Positions 6,562-9,167 of a stretch of 9,167 bases of DNA are shown here, piece by piece (the stretch's first letter is position 1; each line of letters starts with the position of its first letter). The stretch covers positions 1-9,167 of the forward strand of contig CADBSQ010000129.1 of the NCBI GenBank assembly GCA_902797415.1, read 5' to 3'. A model generated the notes under the pieces. It was not told the origin of the DNA, ran no database searches, and saw only the letters and a list, made by a program, of their open reading frames with translations. Source of the stretch: an uncultured Erysipelotrichaceae bacterium (GTDB taxonomy: Bacteria; Bacillota_I; Bacilli_A; RF39; UBA660). A program made the translations under genes and the position numbers.

Positions 6562-7107
6562 ATGGAAAACATAGGAAAAGAAAGCATACAAGGAATAGAA
6601 ATTACTAATAGTATTTATAAAGAAAAAATGGGGTTAGCACAAACGGAAGGTGAGTTACGAAAAGCTAAGATTAATAGAGCAAAGTGGGATGGTATTTCTT
6701 TATCAAGTGGGCTATTTTGGTTAACTGCTGTAGCAACAAATATAGGTTATTTTGCTGGATGTTATGGATTGAACCTAGGATTGGTTAAAACTGCAGCATT
6801 TTTTGTTCCCGCTGAAATTATATGTTCTGCTGCTTCATTTGCTGTATCTTATATTTCAGGCTATATTCAAAATGAGATAATGACTAAGAAACAAGATACT
6901 ATAAATTATTTGGAGCTGAAAAAACATTACAGTTTGGAAAGAATCAAATCTCTTCAAGCTGAGTTAGATAACCTTGATAATGCACAAGAATTAGAAACAG
7001 AACCAATACAGGAAAAGTCTTACGAAGCACCTGAAGTATCTATTACATATGATGATCAAATGATTGATGGTCCTTCATATTCTACTGGTACAGCAAAAAC
7101 TCGTTAG
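6562..7107 (+). CDS. hypothetical membrane protein with two membrane segments and coiled-coil flanks
   Basis: I do not recognise a family. The 181-residue product has four visible parts. A polar N-terminus (1-43) is rich in Lys and Glu and probably helical. Two adjacent hydrophobic segments lie at about 46-70 (SLSSGLFWLTAVATNIGYFA and on) and 76-101 (KTAAFFVPAEIICSAASFAV and on). A charged helical stretch at about 103-140 (LELKKHYSLERIKSLQAELD) looks like a short coiled coil. The C-terminal tail (about 141-181) is acidic, rich in Pro, Ser and Tyr, and probably disordered. Positive charges flank both ends of the hydrophobic pair, suggesting a membrane hairpin with both termini inside. There is no signal peptide. 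AGGAGGG precedes the ATG closely, and the gene has its own strong promoter. No T-rich terminator is visible after it; the htpG operator follows within 15 bases. Confidence 0.85.
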   Translation: MENIGKESIQGIEITNSIYKEKMGLAQTEGELRKAKINRAKWDGISLSSGLFWLTAVATNIGYFAGCYGLNLGLVKTAAFFVPAEIICSAASFAVSYISGYIQNEIMTKKQDTINYLELKKHYSLERIKSLQAELDNLDNAQELETEPIQEKSYEAPEVSITYDDQMIDGPSYSTGTAKTR

Positions 7108-7121
7108 ATGGGAAAAACAAC

Positions 7122-7152
7122 ATTTAGCACTTGTTCTTGACAAGTGCTAAAT
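7122..7152. promoter_or_regulatory. CIRCE-like HrcA operator of htpG
   Basis: The sequence contains TTAGCACTT, nine bases, then AAGTGCTAA (7124-7132 and 7142-7150). The published CIRCE consensus is TTAGCACTC-N9-GAGTGCTAA, so 16 of 18 arm positions match. The two differences are symmetrical and keep the dyad. The full inverted repeat is 13 bp per arm (7122-7134 and 7140-7152) around a 5-base centre. It overlaps the htpG -35 box, and its right arm fills part of the promoter spacer, a suitable place for a repressor. No T run follows either arm, which argues against a terminator. HrcA itself is not in the window. Confidence 0.85.
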
Positions 7153-7165
7153 TTCGTAGTATTAT
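7137..7165 (+). promoter_or_regulatory. sigma-A promoter of htpG
   Basis: A perfect TTGACA (7137-7142) and TATTAT (7160-7165) are 17 bases apart. The expected start is near 7172. The -35 box lies in the centre of the CIRCE-like repeat, so the operator is mostly upstream of the transcript rather than in the leader. Confidence 0.84.
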
Positions 7166-7191
7166 CTTTTTTAGAAAGAAGGAAATATTAA

Positions 7192-9075
7192 ATGTCAAAA
7201 AAACAGTTTAAAACTGAATCTAAAAAACTACTTGATTTAATGATTAATTCTATATATACAAATAAAGATATTTTTTTAAGAGAGTTAATATCTAATTCAA
7301 GTGATGCACTAGACAAATTACTATTTATATCTTTAACAGACAAGAATATTGATGTTGAAAAGGATGAGTTAAAAATTCACGTTGATATCGATAAAGAGTC
7401 TAGAACAATAACTGTAACTGATAATGGTATTGGTATGGATAAAAAAGAATTGGAAGATAACTTAGGTACCATTGGTCAAAGTGGTTCGCTCCTTTTCAAA
7501 GAAGAAAACTCTGATAATAAAGATATCGACATAATTGGTCAATTTGGTGTTGGATTTTACTCAGCATTTATGGTTGCCGACAAAATAGAGGTTGTAAGCC
7601 GTAAGTATGGAGAGAAAGAAGCATACAAATGGGTCAGCTCTGGTGCTAGTGGTTATGAAATTAAAGAAGAAGACGATGCTCCATGGGGAACAAAAATAAC
7701 TCTTTTCTTAAAAGAAAATACTGATGAATTCAGTTATGATAAATATTTAGAAGATTATGAAATAGAAGGTATTATAAAAAAATATTCAAACTACATCACT
7801 TACCCAATTATAATGAAAAAAGAAGAATCTAGATTAAAAGAAGGATCGAAGGATGAATATGAAACTGTAGTAGAGGAAGAAACAATTAACTCTATGATAC
7901 CACTTTGGAAAAAGAATATTACTAAAGACACAGAAGAAGAGTTTAATGGTTTCTACACTGATAACTTTCATGATTATGAAAAACCCCAAAAAATATTTAA
8001 AAACAATATAGAAGGTAAAATTAATTATACATCACTTCTATTTATTCCATCACATGCTCCATATGATTATTATCAAAAAGACTATGAAAAAGGTTTAGCA
8101 CTATATTCTAACGGAGTATTAATCATGGATAAATGTTCAGATTTACTTCCAGATTATTTCAACTTTGTTAAAGGTCTTGTTGATTCACCAGACGTATCAT
8201 TAAATATATCAAGAGAAATATTACAAAAAGATGCTCAAATAAGTGCAATCGCAAAATCTGTTGAAGGAAAAATCGAAAAAGAGCTTAAAACAATGCTTGA
8301 AAAAGATAGAGAAGAATACATCAAATTCTTTAAAAACTTTGGTACTAACTTAAAATTTGGTATTTATAATAGTTTTGGTATGAATAAAGATAAGTTACAA
8401 GATTTAATAATGTTTTATTCATCTAAAGAGGAAAAGTTAATTACATTAAAAGAGTATGTTGATAACAAAAAAGATGATCAAAATAAAATATATTATGCTA
8501 CTGGAGAATCTATCGATAAAATTAAGATGCTTCCACAATTAGAATCATTTAAAGAAAAGGATATAGATGTTTTATTCTTTGATGATTATATAGATGAATT
8601 TACAGTAAGCGTTCTTCGCGAATATGAGTCTTTAGAATTTACCAATATTGCTAATGAAGATGTTTCTTTATCTAGTGAAGAAGATAAAAAGAAAATAGAG
8701 AAAGAAAACACTGATGCTAAAGATTTACTTGAATCAATGAAAGAAGCTTTAAGTGGCAAAGTAACCGATGTTAAGTTCACAGATAGATTAACAAATCACC
8801 CAGTATGTTTAACAACAAAAGGTAATGTTTCAACAAACATGGAAAAAATTATTAATGCAATGCCAACAGATGAATCTGTTAAATCAGAAACTGTTCTTGA
8901 AATAAATGTTAATCACGATATAGCAAAGAAGTTAAAAGATGTATTTGAAACAAATAAAGATGAGTTAAAGTCATATGCAACTATTCTTTATGAAGAGGCT
9001 AGACTTATTGAGGGATTAGGTGCAGAAGACCCAGCTACTTTAAGTAAACTTGTTTGCGAGCTTATTTCTAAATAA
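7192..9075 (+). CDS. htpG: molecular chaperone HtpG (bacterial Hsp90)
   Basis: An ATP-dependent homodimeric cytosolic chaperone. The 627-residue length matches the family (B. subtilis 626). The N-terminal GHKL ATPase domain has RELISNSSDALDKL with catalytic E31, N35 and D38. It also has DNGIGM (77-82, nucleotide-binding D77), GTIGQSGS (92-99), the ATP-lid glycine motif GQFGVGFYSAF (116-126) and GTKITL (166-171). The middle domain carries SLNISREILQ (336-345) with R341, the equivalent of the ATP-contacting arginine. The C-terminal dimerisation domain has the conserved LTNHPVCL and the INAMPTDE-like segment that stands for the usual M-rich stretch. AAGGA at 7179-7183 is 8 bases before the ATG. 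Control by HrcA is likely from the overlapping operator; in B. subtilis htpG is not an HrcA target. Confidence 0.97.
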   Translation: MSKKQFKTESKKLLDLMINSIYTNKDIFLRELISNSSDALDKLLFISLTDKNIDVEKDELKIHVDIDKESRTITVTDNGIGMDKKELEDNLGTIGQSGSLLFKEENSDNKDIDIIGQFGVGFYSAFMVADKIEVVSRKYGEKEAYKWVSSGASGYEIKEEDDAPWGTKITLFLKENTDEFSYDKYLEDYEIEGIIKKYSNYITYPIIMKKEESRLKEGSKDEYETVVEEETINSMIPLWKKNITKDTEEEFNGFYTDNFHDYEKPQKIFKNNIEGKINYTSLLFIPSHAPYDYYQKDYEKGLALYSNGVLIMDKCSDLLPDYFNFVKGLVDSPDVSLNISREILQKDAQISAIAKSVEGKIEKELKTMLEKDREEYIKFFKNFGTNLKFGIYNSFGMNKDKLQDLIMFYSSKEEKLITLKEYVDNKKDDQNKIYYATGESIDKIKMLPQLESFKEKDIDVLFFDDYIDEFTVSVLREYESLEFTNIANEDVSLSSEEDKKKIEKENTDAKDLLESMKEALSGKVTDVKFTDRLTNHPVCLTTKGNVSTNMEKIINAMPTDESVKSETVLEINVNHDIAKKLKDVFETNKDELKSYATILYEEARLIEGLGAEDPATLSKLVCELISK

Positions 9076-9081
9076 AAAAAT

Positions 9082-9144
9082 GTCCTTGATAAACAGTATT
9101 TGTAATGATAAAATAATAATGAATACTGTAGAGAGGACTTTTTT
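9082..9144. repeat. two-part inverted repeat around a promoter; possible htpG terminator or operator
   Basis: Inner arms ACAGTATT (9093-9100) and AATACTGT (9122-9129) pair perfectly across a 21-base loop. Outer arms GTCCT (9082-9086) and AGGAC (9134-9138) add 5 bp and are followed by six T residues (9139-9144). In htpG readthrough RNA this could form an imperfect terminator. As DNA the inner arms sit in the promoter spacer and at the expected start site, where a repressor could bind. The large loop and internal bulges make it weaker than the other two terminators. Confidence 0.5.
9086..9114 (+). promoter_or_regulatory. extended -10 promoter of the gene at the right edge
   Basis: TTGATA (9086-9091) and TAAAAT (9109-9114) are 17 bases apart, with TG one base before the -10 (9106-9107). 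The expected start is near 9121. The -10 lies within the loop of an inverted repeat. Confidence 0.7.
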
Positions 9145-9146
9145 CT

Positions 9147-9167
9147 ATGGATAAAAAACTAAGAAAA
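9147..9167 (+). CDS. start of an unidentified gene (partial)
   Basis: An ATG followed by six sense codons (MDKKLRK) runs off the window. It is supported by AGAGAGG at 9130-9136, 10 bases upstream, and by the promoter at 9086-9114. Seven residues do not allow any family call; the basic start would suit a signal peptide or a cytosolic protein equally well. Confidence 0.55.

Noticed and set aside
7122..7152. Terminator of the orphan membrane protein gene
   Set aside because: The stem is strong but no T run follows, and the arms match the CIRCE consensus at an htpG promoter, which explains it better.
8586..8780. Minus-strand open frame of 64 codons inside htpG
   Set aside because: It is antisense to the acidic linker of HtpG, with no start signal.
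9104..9124. PerR- or Fur-like box in the AT-rich sequence around the last promoter
   Set aside because: The match is loose and expected by chance in such AT-rich sequence; the ACAGTATT/AATACTGT dyad is more convincing.

Overview
The window is AT-rich DNA carrying core housekeeping genes of a low-GC Gram-positive bacterium. The best fit is Bacillota, in or near Bacilli, Erysipelotrichia and the walled relatives of Mollicutes. Supporting signs are the dnaG-rpoD-trmK order, a Bacillus-sized sigma-A, a TmcAL (YlbM) homologue, a CIRCE-like heat-shock operator and Bacillus-type Shine-Dalgarno sites. Tryptophan is TGG in rpoD and htpG, and two genes end in TGA with no conserved sequence beyond it. 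The code is therefore most likely standard (table 11), not the Mycoplasma code. I cannot name the species.

Layout. Positions 1-95 (minus) hold the first 31 codons of a membrane or secreted protein that runs off the window. A 279-base spacer with a terminator-like hairpin leads to the plus-strand cluster dnaG (primase), rpoD (sigma-A) and trmK (tRNA m1A22 methyltransferase), packed with 0-2 bases between genes. Trigger factor (tig) follows behind its own promoter and ends in a terminator that overlaps its stop codon. A convergent minus-strand unit holds tmcAL and tRNA-Asn(GTT), with its own terminator. A divergent promoter pair separates tmcAL from an unrecognised 181-residue protein with two predicted membrane segments. 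Then comes htpG (bacterial Hsp90) under a promoter overlapped by a CIRCE-like inverted repeat. The last 21 bases begin another plus-strand gene, whose promoter sits inside a long inverted repeat.

The genes cover replication priming, transcription initiation, tRNA modification and protein folding (tig, htpG). Six good sigma-A-type promoters can be read by eye, all close to TTGACA/TATAAT with 16-18 base spacers, which agrees with the encoded RpoD. The genome is compact: two TGA stops form part of the -35 box of the next promoter, and one terminator stem encodes the last residues of tig.

I see no mobile element, CRISPR array, phage gene or defence system. The points most worth a second look are the HrcA-type control of htpG, the orphan membrane protein, and the promoter nested in an inverted repeat after htpG. 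I see no clear candidate for a wholly new system.
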